A DNA stretch of 64,000 bases from a virus: positions 97,462-161,461 of the IMG/VR virus record IMGVR_UViG_3300026382_000002; one strand, 5' to 3'. Shown in pieces: positions 50,708 through 58,954 of the stretch. The notes under the pieces are model-generated. The model saw only the letters and a list, made by a program, of their open reading frames with translations, searched no databases and was not told where the DNA came from. Numbering within the stretch: the first letter of the stretch is position 1; each line of letters begins with the position of its first letter. Position numbers and translations under genes: made by a program.

Positions 50708-51763
50708 TTAGAACTTGGTTTTAACAGCATTATTATACAATATCTCACCAAGCTTAATCATGCATTTAATATTGGAAGGTAATTTTATTATACTGCTTAC
50801 TCCATATAAATCCTCGCTCAATCTTCGGAGTGCAGGCCAGACATTTTTATCAGAAATTTTACCTTTCCACTTTTTACTTTTCTTCTTACTGTCAAATTTA
50901 TTTATAAGAGTAAGGGCTGCTACAAATGTTAGATATGGTTTACTTTCGCTGTCTTCACATCTATAATTTTCTGCAGCTTTTAAAATTTTATTAGCCTTTG
51001 TTATTACTATTTCAGCAATTTCATCTGGCTCTGTATTTGCAATATCGTAATATTTATTAACTACTGTTGCTACATTGTTAAACTCTGGCACCTTGGCTTT
51101 TAGATAATTAAATTCAAATGGCCTCACTTCTTCACCATCAAAGGAAGCCATCCTATACTCTTTAAAGAACTCCAGATATGGGTTGTCTGGAAACATATTA
51201 ACAAGTTCGCTTATTATTCCTACAGCTAACATTAATATTACATCATCTTCACTTAACTCTTTTATCGCCCTTTCAAATTTTTTTTTATGAAGCTTTTTAG
51301 GTTTATCATTGATGTAATAATGTATTTCCTTTATTACTTTTTTATCTATTGCCGTATCTTTATGTCCGTCTTTAATTTTTTTAGGATTTTTATGAAATTC
51401 TTTTAGAAGTTCATCGTTAGAAAATCCGTCAAACGGACATTTTATTTTTTCCCCATATATTCTACATATATAAGGCCTGTCTTTATAGATTATACATTTC
51501 CCGTTCTCATTAAACGGACACATTATGTTTTCAGCATGTATCACTCCAGTTTTCTTATCTATTTTATCAGATGGAGCAAGATAATAAACGCTTGCAATCC
51601 CTTGTAATTTGGAGTCTACAACAACTTCAAGGTTTTTATCTTTCACAATTTTATTGTGCTTTATTAAGATTTTTGCAAGCTCACTATTCGACAACATTGG
51701 TATCACCCTACAACAACTTTGTCCTATTTTGTGACAAGCATCACAAGGGAATTTTTTTTTCAT
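50708..51763 (-). CDS. YkgJ-type cysteine-cluster protein, 351 aa
   Basis: FPCDACHKIGQSCCRVIPML near the start and CPFNENGKCIIYKDRPYICRIYG further on (given in parts: MCPFNENGKCIIYKDR, ICRIYG) match the YkgJ/UPF0153 family, in which eight cysteines bind a metal or Fe-S cluster. A 200-residue C-terminal extension is helical and specific to this protein. Such proteins are rare in phages; function unknown. Confidence 0.55.
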   Translation of the reverse strand: MKKKFPCDACHKIGQSCCRVIPMLSNSELAKILIKHNKIVKDKNLEVVVDSKLQGIASVYYLAPSDKIDKKTGVIHAENIMCPFNENGKCIIYKDRPYICRIYGEKIKCPFDGFSNDELLKEFHKNPKKIKDGHKDTAIDKKVIKEIHYYINDKPKKLHKKKFERAIKELSEDDVILMLAVGIISELVNMFPDNPYLEFFKEYRMASFDGEEVRPFEFNYLKAKVPEFNNVATVVNKYYDIANTEPDEIAEIVITKANKILKAAENYRCEDSESKPYLTFVAALTLINKFDSKKKSKKWKGKISDKNVWPALRRLSEDLYGVSSIIKLPSNIKCMIKLGEILYNNAVKTKF

Positions 51764-51826
51764 TTTTTTTGTCCTTTTTTTTATATTTTTGTATTTTTTT
51801 TGATATTTTAATGTTTTTTTTGAAAC

Positions 51827-52015
51827 TTAAAATTCCTGTTTTTCCATTTTTTCTAAAATTGAATTATCAAATTTCAACTCTGACAATTCTTTGTGATATG
51901 CATTTTTTATAAATTCTTTCAATTTTTTAATGTTTTTAGTTGTAAAGATAAGTTTTTCTCCTTCAATAACATAGTATTTAAAGTTTCCGTTTGCTAAAAT
52001 AATATTTCTTTTCAC
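51827..52015 (-). CDS. Hypothetical basic protein, 62 aa
   Basis: GTG start at 52015 with perfect AAGGAG five bases upstream. MKRNIILANGNFKYYVIEGE then two lysine-rich helices. It is divergent from the SSB gene and shares the control region 52016-52085. Confidence 0.55.
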   Translation of the reverse strand: MKRNIILANGNFKYYVIEGEKLIFTTKNIKKLKEFIKNAYHKELSELKFDNSILEKMEKQEF

Positions 52016-52034
52016 TTGTTCTCCTTTAGTTATT

Positions 52035-52066
52035 TTTTTGTTTTTTCTCGATTTTTCGATATAATT
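52035..52066 (+). promoter_or_regulatory. Promoter for the SSB gene
   Basis: TTTTTTTGTTTTTTCTCGATTTTTCGATATAAT: T-rich upstream DNA and TATAAT at 52060-52065, with AAGG ten bases before the ATG. An inverted TCGA-TTTT-TCGA repeat overlaps the -10 and could be an operator. Confidence 0.55.
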
Positions 52067-52085
52067 CTTAATAAAAAGGTAGCTT

Positions 52086-52529
52086 ATGAGCGTCGTAAAT
52101 GAAGTTAGATTAACTGGTAGATTAACTAGAGATGCTGAGATTAAATATATTAGCTCAGGAACACCCATAGTAACATTTAGTCTAGCGGTTACAAGGAACG
52201 TAAAAGATGGCAACGAATATAAAGAAGTCGTTGATTATTTTGAAACGTCTATGTTTGGAAAAAGAGGCGAGTCTTTAGTTAAACACCTTAAGAAAGGCGT
52301 TAAAGTCTCAATCCTTGGAGAACTGAGACAAGACTCTTGGGTTGACAAATCTGGAAACAAGAAATATAAGACGTCTATTATAACAACTGACATCGATATA
52401 AATTTCCCTCCAAGACAACACAATTCTTCCAACAACAATCAAAACAATCAACACAATTATCAACATTCCAATACTCCAAACACCCAAAATAACTACAACC
52501 AAGAATACGAAGACAAAATTCCTTTTTAG
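52086..52529 (+). CDS. ssb: Single-stranded DNA-binding protein (SSB), 147 aa
   Basis: MSVVNEVRLTGRLTRDAEIK, then 'FSLAVTRN' and 'V.YFETSMFGKRGESLVKHLKKG..VSILGELR.DSWVDKSGNKKY' (parts cited) form the SSB OB fold. The tail ends in YEDKIPF, the acidic tip that recruits partner proteins. Between them is a Gln/Asn-rich linker. It coats ssDNA during replication and annealing. Its TAG overlaps the TAA of recT on the other strand. Confidence 0.9.
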   Translation: MSVVNEVRLTGRLTRDAEIKYISSGTPIVTFSLAVTRNVKDGNEYKEVVDYFETSMFGKRGESLVKHLKKGVKVSILGELRQDSWVDKSGNKKYKTSIITTDIDINFPPRQHNSSNNNQNNQHNYQHSNTPNTQNNYNQEYEDKIPF

Positions 52530-53278
52530 TTTTCTTCGTCTATATCAATAATTTTCTCATCTTGATGTTCGTTTGTTTCCACATTTTTAATGTTTTGGAC
52601 TGCGTTATCATCAATAACTTCATCTTTTGTTTTATTTTTTGCTAACAACGCTCCTGCATCTTCTGTTTGGTTTTCATCAATATTAACAGATTCTGTGACA
52701 ATTTCATCATCAACTCCTTCTTCATAAAAATCAACACCTCCTCTGATATTGAATGCTTTACGAAGAGCCTGGCTCTCTGCTACCTTAATTATCATTGTTA
52801 TAGGCATCTTCTGCCAAAAAGACGTGATTTCTCCGTTAGATTTTCTTTGCACATACTCAGAATATGGAGATTCTACCCTAATCGGGTGTTCCATATCTTT
52901 ATGATATACGATGGCTATGCCAACCAATTCTTTTCTTAACTCCCAGCCATCTGCTGTTTTATGAGGAACTTCTTTTAATTCTGCCCAACTCTCCATTCCG
53001 TTAAATTTGCCGCTCCTGTGGGCAATCGTTAGATATGAATTTCTACCGAGCATAGGTTCTATTTTTGAAACCCAATGCCCATTAATTTTTTGTTTTCTCT
53101 CTATAAAATATATTTCTTTCATTATTGGGTTTAACCCCAACTGTTTTGCCACATTCATACAATACATCATATCCACATCTGTGGCTTGAGGTGGAAAAAA
53201 CTGTTTTCTTATGATTTTCTTTTCTTCTGGTGTATATTCTTCCATATATTTTTCTATTGTTTTTATTTTTTTATTCAT
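52526..53278 (-). CDS. recT: RecT/Bet-family annealase, 250 aa
   Basis: Residues 1-200 follow the Bet/RecT family: 'LGLNPIMKEIYFIERK' (la...gLnP...Eiyf), 'IEPMLGRNSYLTIAHRSGKF' (beta part), 'DMEHPIRVESPYSEYVQR', 'FWQKMPITMIIKVAESQALR' and KAFNIRGG. The C-terminus is an acidic low-complexity tail. It anneals complementary ssDNA with SSB and the RecE-type exonuclease at 55649. Confidence 0.8.
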   Translation of the reverse strand: MNKKIKTIEKYMEEYTPEEKKIIRKQFFPPQATDVDMMYCMNVAKQLGLNPIMKEIYFIERKQKINGHWVSKIEPMLGRNSYLTIAHRSGKFNGMESWAELKEVPHKTADGWELRKELVGIAIVYHKDMEHPIRVESPYSEYVQRKSNGEITSFWQKMPITMIIKVAESQALRKAFNIRGGVDFYEEGVDDEIVTESVNIDENQTEDAGALLAKNKTKDEVIDDNAVQNIKNVETNEHQDEKIIDIDEEN

Positions 53279-53778
53279 TTATCCTCCTTTTTTAGTAAAT
53301 CTTCAATATACATATGGTTATGGGCTATATTTATTGACTTACAGGAAAGGTTATCTTTCCAGGAACAAACGGTAACATATGCACACTCTGACAAATATTT
53401 AATCAAATTAGACATATCCCCATCACCTGACACAATGACAACGTTATCATATGCACATCCATACTGCATACCATATGTAACTATTTTAGCATCTATATCG
53501 TTATCATAATACTCATAACACATATTGTTATATTTGTTTTTCTTCTTTAGCCCCTTTTTAGTTATTACATCAAATCCATGACATGCCATGTAGTCTTTAA
53601 ACCTAAATGTCCCCTCACTTGTCAGAGCCATAAATAGTACGTGTTTAAAATCATTGTCTTCAATTTCAGATTCTATCTTCTCTCTCAATTCAAGTAAGTT
53701 AAATTTCCTTGATTCCTTACTCACTTTGGCTTTTTCGCTAGTTTTTATATTTTCGATGTCATATATCACCAGGGTCAT
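53275..53778 (-). CDS. NYN-domain (PIN-like) nuclease, 167 aa
   Basis: Starts VIYDIENI (first metal Asp) and later shows 'YYDNDIDAKIVTYGMQYGC' and VVIVSGDGDMSNLIKYL, the hallmark 'D..vlvSGDgDf..lv' of LabA/DUF88 NYN domains. These are metal-dependent ribonucleases. In this spot between recT and the exonuclease module it may process phage or host RNA. The final 45 residues are divergent. Confidence 0.65.
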   Translation of the reverse strand: MTLVIYDIENIKTSEKAKVSKESRKFNLLELREKIESEIEDNDFKHVLFMALTSEGTFRFKDYMACHGFDVITKKGLKKKNKYNNMCYEYYDNDIDAKIVTYGMQYGCAYDNVVIVSGDGDMSNLIKYLSECAYVTVCSWKDNLSCKSINIAHNHMYIEDLLKKEDK

Positions 53779-54107
53779 TTCCTGTCCTTAATTTTGGCTA
53801 TAAGTTCGTTAAACGTTTTATGTATTATATCATCCATATCTTTAATTGTTAGAGATGATACATCATACAGTTCGCTTTCTTTAGTGATACCGTCTATTTG
53901 ACAAGAAACCTTAAAGTTTTTCTGACTTATTTTCACTCTAACAGAGCCTATACTCTTATACCCTCCTTTCTTATCATACACATAATCAACTGGACTAATT
54001 TTTCTAAACCCTATCTTCACAAGCTCTTCAATTATCCTGTCTCTATTAGACATATAATTTTTTGAAATTTTTTTCAGTTCATTTATTACCTTTTTTGTTT
54101 TCTTCAT
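53775..54107 (-). CDS. Hypothetical protein, 110 aa
   Basis: ATG 54107 (MKKTKKVINELKKISKN) follows AAAGG. Basic, helical first half, beta second half ('VRVKISQKNFKVSCQIDGIT'). Coupled to the nuclease gene by a four-base overlap. Confidence 0.5.
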   Translation of the reverse strand: MKKTKKVINELKKISKNYMSNRDRIIEELVKIGFRKISPVDYVYDKKGGYKSIGSVRVKISQKNFKVSCQIDGITKESELYDVSSLTIKDMDDIIHKTFNELIAKIKDRK

Positions 54108-54258
54108 CGTTTGCACCTTTCACCTTTTTATATATTCTTACCGCAATTGTAGATAACGCAATTACTATTTTGTTTTTCTTTAATTCTTCCCATTCTTTTT
54201 GCCAGTTTATTTTTTCAATTTCCGCATCAAACTTTATCTCATCTACTTCTTTTTTCAT
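54079..54258 (-). CDS. Small protein, 59 aa, hydrophobic segment
   Basis: ATG 54258 (MKKEVDEIKFDAEIEKI) follows AAGGAG. Charged helix, then 'KNKIVIALSTIAVRIYKK', a possible short membrane segment, then a polar tail. Overlaps the 110-aa gene. Confidence 0.45.
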   Translation of the reverse strand: MKKEVDEIKFDAEIEKINWQKEWEELKKNKIVIALSTIAVRIYKKVKGANDEENKKGNK

Positions 54259-54267
54259 CTCCACTCC

Positions 54268-54495
54268 TTATAGGTCGCTCTTTGCAAGTAAAGAAAAAAC
54301 GCCCATCCATTCCTTTAAAAGAGGGTTGCTAAATTTAACTTCAACCAGATTCTCATCTTTTACCTCATCTTCACATACCACTTCAACAACTCCATCTTTA
54401 ATTATTGCATATAACTTTACCTCTGGAATGTTTACGCTTTTATCTTTTATAGCCTTAAATACTTCCGCACATGTCATAACGTCTTCTTTAACCAT
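54268..54495 (-). CDS. Hypothetical protein, 75 aa
   Basis: ATG 54495 (MVKEDVMTCAEVFKAIKD) follows AAGGAG. Alpha/beta, acidic centre (VCEDEVKDENLVE). No motif recognised. Confidence 0.45.
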   Translation of the reverse strand: MVKEDVMTCAEVFKAIKDKSVNIPEVKLYAIIKDGVVEVVCEDEVKDENLVEVKFSNPLLKEWMGVFSLLAKSDL

Positions 54496-54505
54496 TTTTT
54501 TCTCC

Positions 54506-54967
54506 TTAATAATTTTGTACATATTCCTGATAAAGCTGCTGCACTTTTTCAGCATCTTTAATCCCAATCGCATTAAGAGAGCTCGCAAACTCTTGCATCA
54601 ATTTATATTTCATGTTTGGCACCCATTCTCCATGAATAAGCTCCAAAAATACTCTACCTTTAGCATGAGCCGAAGCCGGAACTCCGACTACATTCATATA
54701 TATCCTGTGTTTGCCGGCACCGTTCCAAGCTCTAACCTTACTAATTCCATCCCAGCATATAGAGTCTGGTTTTTGGTTAGCAACATCGTCATTTTCTATC
54801 TCTTCACCATCAATTAGAGAATATATATCGATATTAATCTTTGATGCGCCTGTAACTGGGTTATCATGATAAACAATAGCTATATCCCCTTCTATCTCAA
54901 CTATATCGTCCTTATTGAATGATTTTAATAATTTTGACGACAATTTGTTAAGCTCTTCAACTGTCAC
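54506..54967 (-). CDS. Hypothetical protein, 153 aa
   Basis: Begins at GTG 54967, MTVEELNKLSSKLLKSFNKD, eleven-base overlap with the 105-aa gene. Beta-rich with 'IAIVYHDNPVTGASKINIDI' and a helical C-terminus. No family recognised. Confidence 0.5.
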   Translation of the reverse strand: MTVEELNKLSSKLLKSFNKDDIVEIEGDIAIVYHDNPVTGASKINIDIYSLIDGEEIENDDVANQKPDSICWDGISKVRAWNGAGKHRIYMNVVGVPASAHAKGRVFLELIHGEWVPNMKYKLMQEFASSLNAIGIKDAEKVQQLYQEYVQNY

Positions 54968-55274
54968 AACTCACCTCCTTGTACTCCAAATCAAGCTCTT
55001 TTGAACAATAATCCAATACATCTTTTACTGAACTAAATGTTTTAATTTCAACCTCATAGTCGTCATACAAAATATTACTACCATCAGAAAAATTCATTTT
55101 CTTTTTCTTTGGCGTCAACCTAACATGTCCCCTGTCCAACAGTTCTTCAATCATTCCCGTGTAATTACCATCATCAACTTTTACATCTACCTCAACTACA
55201 CCATCTTTCTCTTTTATGATTGCTTTAAAAACATCATCCCCAAAGAAAGATATTCTAACTTCGTAACAACTCAT
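54957..55274 (-). CDS. Hypothetical protein, 105 aa
   Basis: Begins MSCYEVRISFFGDDVFKAII behind AGGAGGG. Alternating strands and a C-terminal helix; a compact alpha/beta domain. No family recognised. Confidence 0.5.
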   Translation of the reverse strand: MSCYEVRISFFGDDVFKAIIKEKDGVVEVDVKVDDGNYTGMIEELLDRGHVRLTPKKKKMNFSDGSNILYDDYEVEIKTFSSVKDVLDYCSKELDLEYKEVSCDS

Positions 55275-55300
55275 TTCACCCTCCTAATACTGTTTAGCTA

Positions 55301-55357
55301 TTATTGTTTGTTGCTGGCAAATAATATAGCTAAAATTAACAATACTATTTTCTTCAT
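55301..55357 (-). CDS. Signal-peptide-like microprotein, 18 aa
   Basis: In the gap 55275-55366 the frame MKKIVLLILAILFASNKQ opens at 55357. It looks like a bare signal peptide, either a toxin-like microprotein or the remnant of a lost exported gene. No good ribosome binding site. Confidence 0.25.
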   Translation of the reverse strand: MKKIVLLILAILFASNKQ

Positions 55358-55366
55358 GTTATCGCT

Positions 55367-55627
55367 TTATATGTTAAGCCAAGCCTGTACAATTTTTACA
55401 TCCTCAAGCTCTTTTGGTGAATAACCTATACCATCAATTATTTTTTCACAATTATCCAGGTCATTCAATTCAAACTCGATATAAGGCCCGCCATCCGTTT
55501 CTCTCTCAGTATAATTACTACACTCGGTGTTTTTTTCTAAAAATTCACGCAACTTGTTAAAATCGTCCTCGTCAATCACAAAACAAGCTACTTTAACTAT
55601 GTAAGGTCTATATTTTTTATACTCCAT
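55367..55627 (-). CDS. Hypothetical protein, 86 aa
   Basis: Begins MEYKKYRPYIVKVACFVIDE behind AAAGGAA. Strand-helix-strand, acidic, with an 'LREFLEKNTECSNYTERE' helix. No family recognised. Confidence 0.5.
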   Translation of the reverse strand: MEYKKYRPYIVKVACFVIDEDDFNKLREFLEKNTECSNYTERETDGGPYIEFELNDLDNCEKIIDGIGYSPKELEDVKIVQAWLNI

Positions 55628-55648
55628 ACCAATTCCTTTATTGTTTTT

Positions 55649-56410
55649 TTACTCATCTAAGCTTTTTAAATACTCCCAGTCATACACCATATGTATATCA
55701 AGAATTTTTCCTTGTTCGCAATATTCTTGATATTTCTGCAACACTTCCCCATATTTGCTTCTACCTTTTTCTATTACGCTTTCATGCACTTCAACCGCAA
55801 AACAATTATATGGATTCATGTTCTGCACACATAAGAAAACAAAATGGTCAGCTTTGTACCCTAAACTTTTCAACACATCAAGGTACCAAGCTGCCTGAAC
55901 GTCGTAGTTTCTGCCTATAATATCATTCCTATAGAAACTCTTCTTATCTCCGTATCTGGTAGTTTTAACATCAAAAACAATACCGAGGTCAGGGTTGTAT
56001 GCATCACACCTGCATTTCTTCAAAAATACATCGTCTTTAGCAAGAAACCCTACCTCAGTTTCAGCCCCATATAATGCATCACCAAAAATAACTTTAGCAT
56101 TGTTAATCATTTTTTTTAATGCATTTGCATCTTTAGGTTTAAATCTATAAGCACTAAATCTAAATTTTTCAGGCTCAAGTATTGCTTCGTGTAATGCTGT
56201 GCCCATATTCATTGCATCGCTCTCATCTTTTTGTAGATAGCCTCTTTTTACTACCCTATCAATAGATTCCATCATTTCTTTGATATCGGATGCTGATAGG
56301 GCATCTATTTTTCTATAATCATCGTTGCTCATATCAGGTAACTTACCAAGTTGGTATTTTTTTATAACACTATCTTTTATGTAACCCCAGCATTTATTTT
56401 TTTTAGACAT
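55649..56410 (-). CDS. recE: RecE-type PD-(D/E)xK exonuclease, 253 aa
   Basis: ATG 56410 follows AAGGAG. MNMGTALHEAILEPEKF, then GAETEVGFLAKDDVFLKKCR, then CDAYNPDLGIVFDVKTTRYG carry the catalytic set of the RecE/exonuclease VIII domain (E in the first and the D...D-x-K motif, D140 to K151 roughly). It is followed by 'YDVQAAWYLDVL' (the Q-A helix). Degrades the 5' strand to give ssDNA for RecT. It lies 2.4 kb from recT on the same strand. Confidence 0.75.
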   Translation of the reverse strand: MSKKNKCWGYIKDSVIKKYQLGKLPDMSNDDYRKIDALSASDIKEMMESIDRVVKRGYLQKDESDAMNMGTALHEAILEPEKFRFSAYRFKPKDANALKKMINNAKVIFGDALYGAETEVGFLAKDDVFLKKCRCDAYNPDLGIVFDVKTTRYGDKKSFYRNDIIGRNYDVQAAWYLDVLKSLGYKADHFVFLCVQNMNPYNCFAVEVHESVIEKGRSKYGEVLQKYQEYCEQGKILDIHMVYDWEYLKSLDE

Positions 56411-57246
56411 CAAATCTCCTTAATAATTGTTTTAATGGGTTTTATTTTTTCTGCTTTTAAAAGATTAATTATAGCTTCAACAACTTCATTCTCACTTTTT
56501 CCTGGCTTGCCAACAACTTCAAAAGTAAGAGTCGCTATATATGTGGATTTATTTTTTTTAGTGTTCACGACATTTTCTTTAATTTGTTCAGCAATTTCTT
56601 CTGTTACCTCTTTAACCTCTTCGGTTATTTCTTTTGTTTTATATTCTTCTATAGCCTCTCGCTTGATTCTTTCAACTTCCGCTTTTTTTCTTGCCTCTTC
56701 TTCTTGTATTTCTTTTATTTTAATTAAAATATCTTTAATATCGCTTTCTATTTCTGTTGCCGTACCCTTAGACACATTTCCGGATTGCGTTACAGCAGAC
56801 AGTTTAACATATTTGTTCACATCTAAGAGTCTAAATTCTTCAGGTATATTATGCAATTCATAAAGAGTGTCAACATATTCTTCAATAATTTTCTTAATTT
56901 CATTTTTACGTTGTTCTTCATATTTTGAAACTTGGGTAACCAAAGTCTCTCTTGCATTTTTAACTAATTCAACCAACTCCTTCATTTTTGATTCAAACTC
57001 TTTAAGAGGCAGTTCATACTCTTTCTTAATCTCTTTTCTCTTATCATCAATTGCTTTCGCAAATTTATTAAGAGATGCTGCATCTTTTTTAGCTTCTTTA
57101 ACTCCATCTTCGCTAACAAGAATTTTGAATTTTTCGAGCTTATTTGCTAGCTCATTTTTTATTTCTTCAAACCCAACAATTTCTATTTTTCCTGGTTTAA
57201 AAACGACATTAAAATCACTTTGTATTGCCGGTATTTTTTTTTTCAT
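56410..57246 (-). CDS. DUF1351 phage protein, 278 aa
   Basis: Overlaps the exonuclease start by ATGA. Residues 30-130 hold the DUF1351 pattern (KFAKAIDDKRKEIKKEYELP, then LKEFESKMKELVELVKNARE), long basic coiled coils. C-terminus 'YIATLTFEVVGKPGKSENEV' is a small beta part. DUF1351 proteins accompany RecE/RecT systems in phages; their role is not established. Confidence 0.7.
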   Translation of the reverse strand: MKKKIPAIQSDFNVVFKPGKIEIVGFEEIKNELANKLEKFKILVSEDGVKEAKKDAASLNKFAKAIDDKRKEIKKEYELPLKEFESKMKELVELVKNARETLVTQVSKYEEQRKNEIKKIIEEYVDTLYELHNIPEEFRLLDVNKYVKLSAVTQSGNVSKGTATEIESDIKDILIKIKEIQEEEARKKAEVERIKREAIEEYKTKEITEEVKEVTEEIAEQIKENVVNTKKNKSTYIATLTFEVVGKPGKSENEVVEAIINLLKAEKIKPIKTIIKEI

Positions 57247-57264
57247 ATTTTCTCCTTTGTTAAT

Positions 57265-57927
57265 TTAATTTATTTTTTTAACATTTGTTATTATCTTAAG
57301 TTTTTCTTTCGTTTTATCACTCACATAGTAATCCTCCTTTATTTGTGGTTTAATTAGCTTGTAATCGCTTTTTACTTCTATAACCTTGTCACCTACGCCT
57401 ATTAGTTTTTCTTTCAATACAGAGCCTGTTAGAAGTAAATTAACGTATGTTTGCACAAACTTATCTTCGGCCCTGTTTCTTCTCTTAATATCTTCGTTAG
57501 TTGTTGAATATCCTGTTTTTCTTGCAAACTCTCTCCAACCGCCCATTTTGTTTATTGTTTCAATTATTAATTTATCCTCAAAAACAGGGTTTGCCTTTTC
57601 ACCATAGATAATTGACACATCTAACGCCAAGTTCCACGCATCCTGTGCTATCAGTTTTGCTTCTCTCTCGTCAACTTCATATTCTTTAAAATCTAGAAAC
57701 GAACTTACACGAGGAAACTCTTTTCTTGAATCAAAAGTTTTGCCGCTATGCTCTATTAACTTATCCGCTGCTTTAACGAATTGTTTTATATCGTCGAATT
57801 TTGTAGAAAGGTATTTATAATAAATTTCCATTTCTTCTTCGCTTAGCATAGGCACTCTAAGCAACACAGATACTGCAGTCATTGTTTTTATAAACATAGG
57901 ATAGTCTTTATTTTTGTCCCAATTCAT
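57265..57927 (-). CDS. Loader-like replication protein, 220 aa
   Basis: ATG 57927 (MNWDKNKDYPMFIKTMTAVS) follows GGGAG. The first 90 residues show the pattern of phage helicase-loader partners of the DUF6475 type ('F......l...y....ls......Y...L..f......A......s......FP'). The rest is helical and basic. It stands directly after the replication initiator, which supports this role. Confidence 0.5.
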   Translation of the reverse strand: MNWDKNKDYPMFIKTMTAVSVLLRVPMLSEEEMEIYYKYLSTKFDDIKQFVKAADKLIEHSGKTFDSRKEFPRVSSFLDFKEYEVDEREAKLIAQDAWNLALDVSIIYGEKANPVFEDKLIIETINKMGGWREFARKTGYSTTNEDIKRRNRAEDKFVQTYVNLLLTGSVLKEKLIGVGDKVIEVKSDYKLIKPQIKEDYYVSDKTKEKLKIITNVKKIN

Positions 57928-57928
57928 T

Positions 57929-58843
57929 TTAGCTCCCATTTTGATTTTTTTGTTGCCATCTTCTCAACATTTCCTCTCCTTGCTGTATCGCATTTTTTGG
58001 AGAGTTAGAACTTTTAAAACACGAATAATCAGGTCTGATAGATTGCCATTCTCTCTCCATCATCATATCTAAAATTTTTTGTACAGGCAATCTATGTGCT
58101 GTGAAGCATTCTAAAATATCTTTCAATACTCTTAATGGTCCATTAACTGTTTTGAATGGTTTTTTGATTCTTCTTCTGTATAAAATGATGCTTTTTACGA
58201 ATTCGTCGTCTATGTTGAGTTTTGATTTTAATAAATTATATTTTTCATTATTTAGCAAATCTTCAAATATTTTTAAATCAGACTTGCTTTTAGTCCATTG
58301 TGTGTTAGCAAAATTTTTTTGCTCACTCTCTTTATAAGTATATTTGTTAGAATAATTATCTTCTTTATTATAAGATACTATACTCTTATTATTCTTTTCT
58401 TTATTACTTTTATTTATTACTTTTATAGTATTACTTAGGTGGTTACCGTTTTGGTAATTACCGTCATGGTCATTACCGTCATGGTAATTACCGTAACGGC
58501 TACTTCCGTAGCTAGCATTTCTTTCGTAGTTTGTAGGGTCTGTAAATCTTTCTAAATCTTCTTCTGTCGGATGCAATATCCAATTCCATCCTTTGAACTC
58601 ACCTTCTTTATTTTTTTTAGGAACTCTTATCAACAATCCATGTTCCACAAGCTCTTTTATTCCGCTTCTTATTGACTTTTCCCCTTCTTTCAGTTGATGT
58701 GTTAACCCGTCGTATGAGAAGTTCCATTCGCTGGGTTTTGAGCACAAGAAAGCATACAGGCCTTTAGCTTTCAGGGACATATTTTTGTCATTTAAAACTT
58801 TATTCATAACCACTGTATAATTATCTTGCAATCTGTTTATCAT
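57929..58843 (-). CDS. Replication initiator (lambda O-like organisation), 304 aa
   Basis: ATG 58843 (MINRLQDNYTVVMNKVLN) follows AAAGGAG. The N-terminal 90 residues form a winged helix (MSLKAKGLYAFLCSKPSEWN then FSYDGLTHQLKEGEKSIRS) typical of phage replisome organisers. In the middle comes a repetitive stretch (YGNYHDGNDHDGNYQNGNH) coded by five 15-bp iterons. The C-terminal part is helical and would bind the loader/helicase. Binding iterons in its own gene is how lambda O works. Confidence 0.7.
   Translation of the reverse strand: MINRLQDNYTVVMNKVLNDKNMSLKAKGLYAFLCSKPSEWNFSYDGLTHQLKEGEKSIRSGIKELVEHGLLIRVPKKNKEGEFKGWNWILHPTEEDLERFTDPTNYERNASYGSSRYGNYHDGNDHDGNYQNGNHLSNTIKVINKSNKEKNNKSIVSYNKEDNYSNKYTYKESEQKNFANTQWTKSKSDLKIFEDLLNNEKYNLLKSKLNIDDEFVKSIILYRRRIKKPFKTVNGPLRVLKDILECFTAHRLPVQKILDMMMEREWQSIRPDYSCFKSSNSPKNAIQQGEEMLRRWQQKNQNGS
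58325..58437. other. AT-rich stretch beside the iterons, candidate unwinding element
   Basis: 113 bases almost without G or C (for example TTATTATTCTTTTCTTTATT), directly next to the iterons inside the initiator gene. In lambda-type origins the DNA-unwinding element has exactly this position. Confidence 0.5.
58438..58512. repeat. Five tandem 15-bp iterons, candidate replication origin
   Basis: GGTGGTTACCGTTTT, GGTAATTACCGTCAT, GGTCATTACCGTCAT, GGTAATTACCGTAAC, GGCTACTTCCGTAGC, each exactly 15 bases (58438, 58453, 58468, 58483, 58498). Units 2 and 4 contain the perfect palindrome GGTAATTACC. They lie inside the initiator gene beside the AT-rich stretch, as in the lambda origin. Confidence 0.65.
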
Positions 58844-58904
58844 GCGTTCTCCTTTAGTGAAATTAAAGATTGTTCGAGACATACCGAAATTATATAACAT
58901 AATT

Positions 58905-58936
58905 ACTTAATTTTTTCCGCATAATTGTGTATAATT
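58905..58936 (+). promoter_or_regulatory. Promoter for the plus-strand four-gene operon
   Basis: TTAATTTTTTCCGCATAATTGTGTATAAT gives TATAAT at 58930-58935, with T-rich DNA upstream, then AAAAAGGA seven bases before the TTG start at 58955. The divergent initiator gene lies on the other side (58844-58904), so the gap serves both. Confidence 0.5.
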
Positions 58937-58954
58937 TTAAAAAAGGATGCTGTT

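Noticed and set aside
58438-58512. CRISPR-like array
   Set aside because: The 15-bp units are directly adjacent without spacers and lie in frame within a gene; iterons explain them better.
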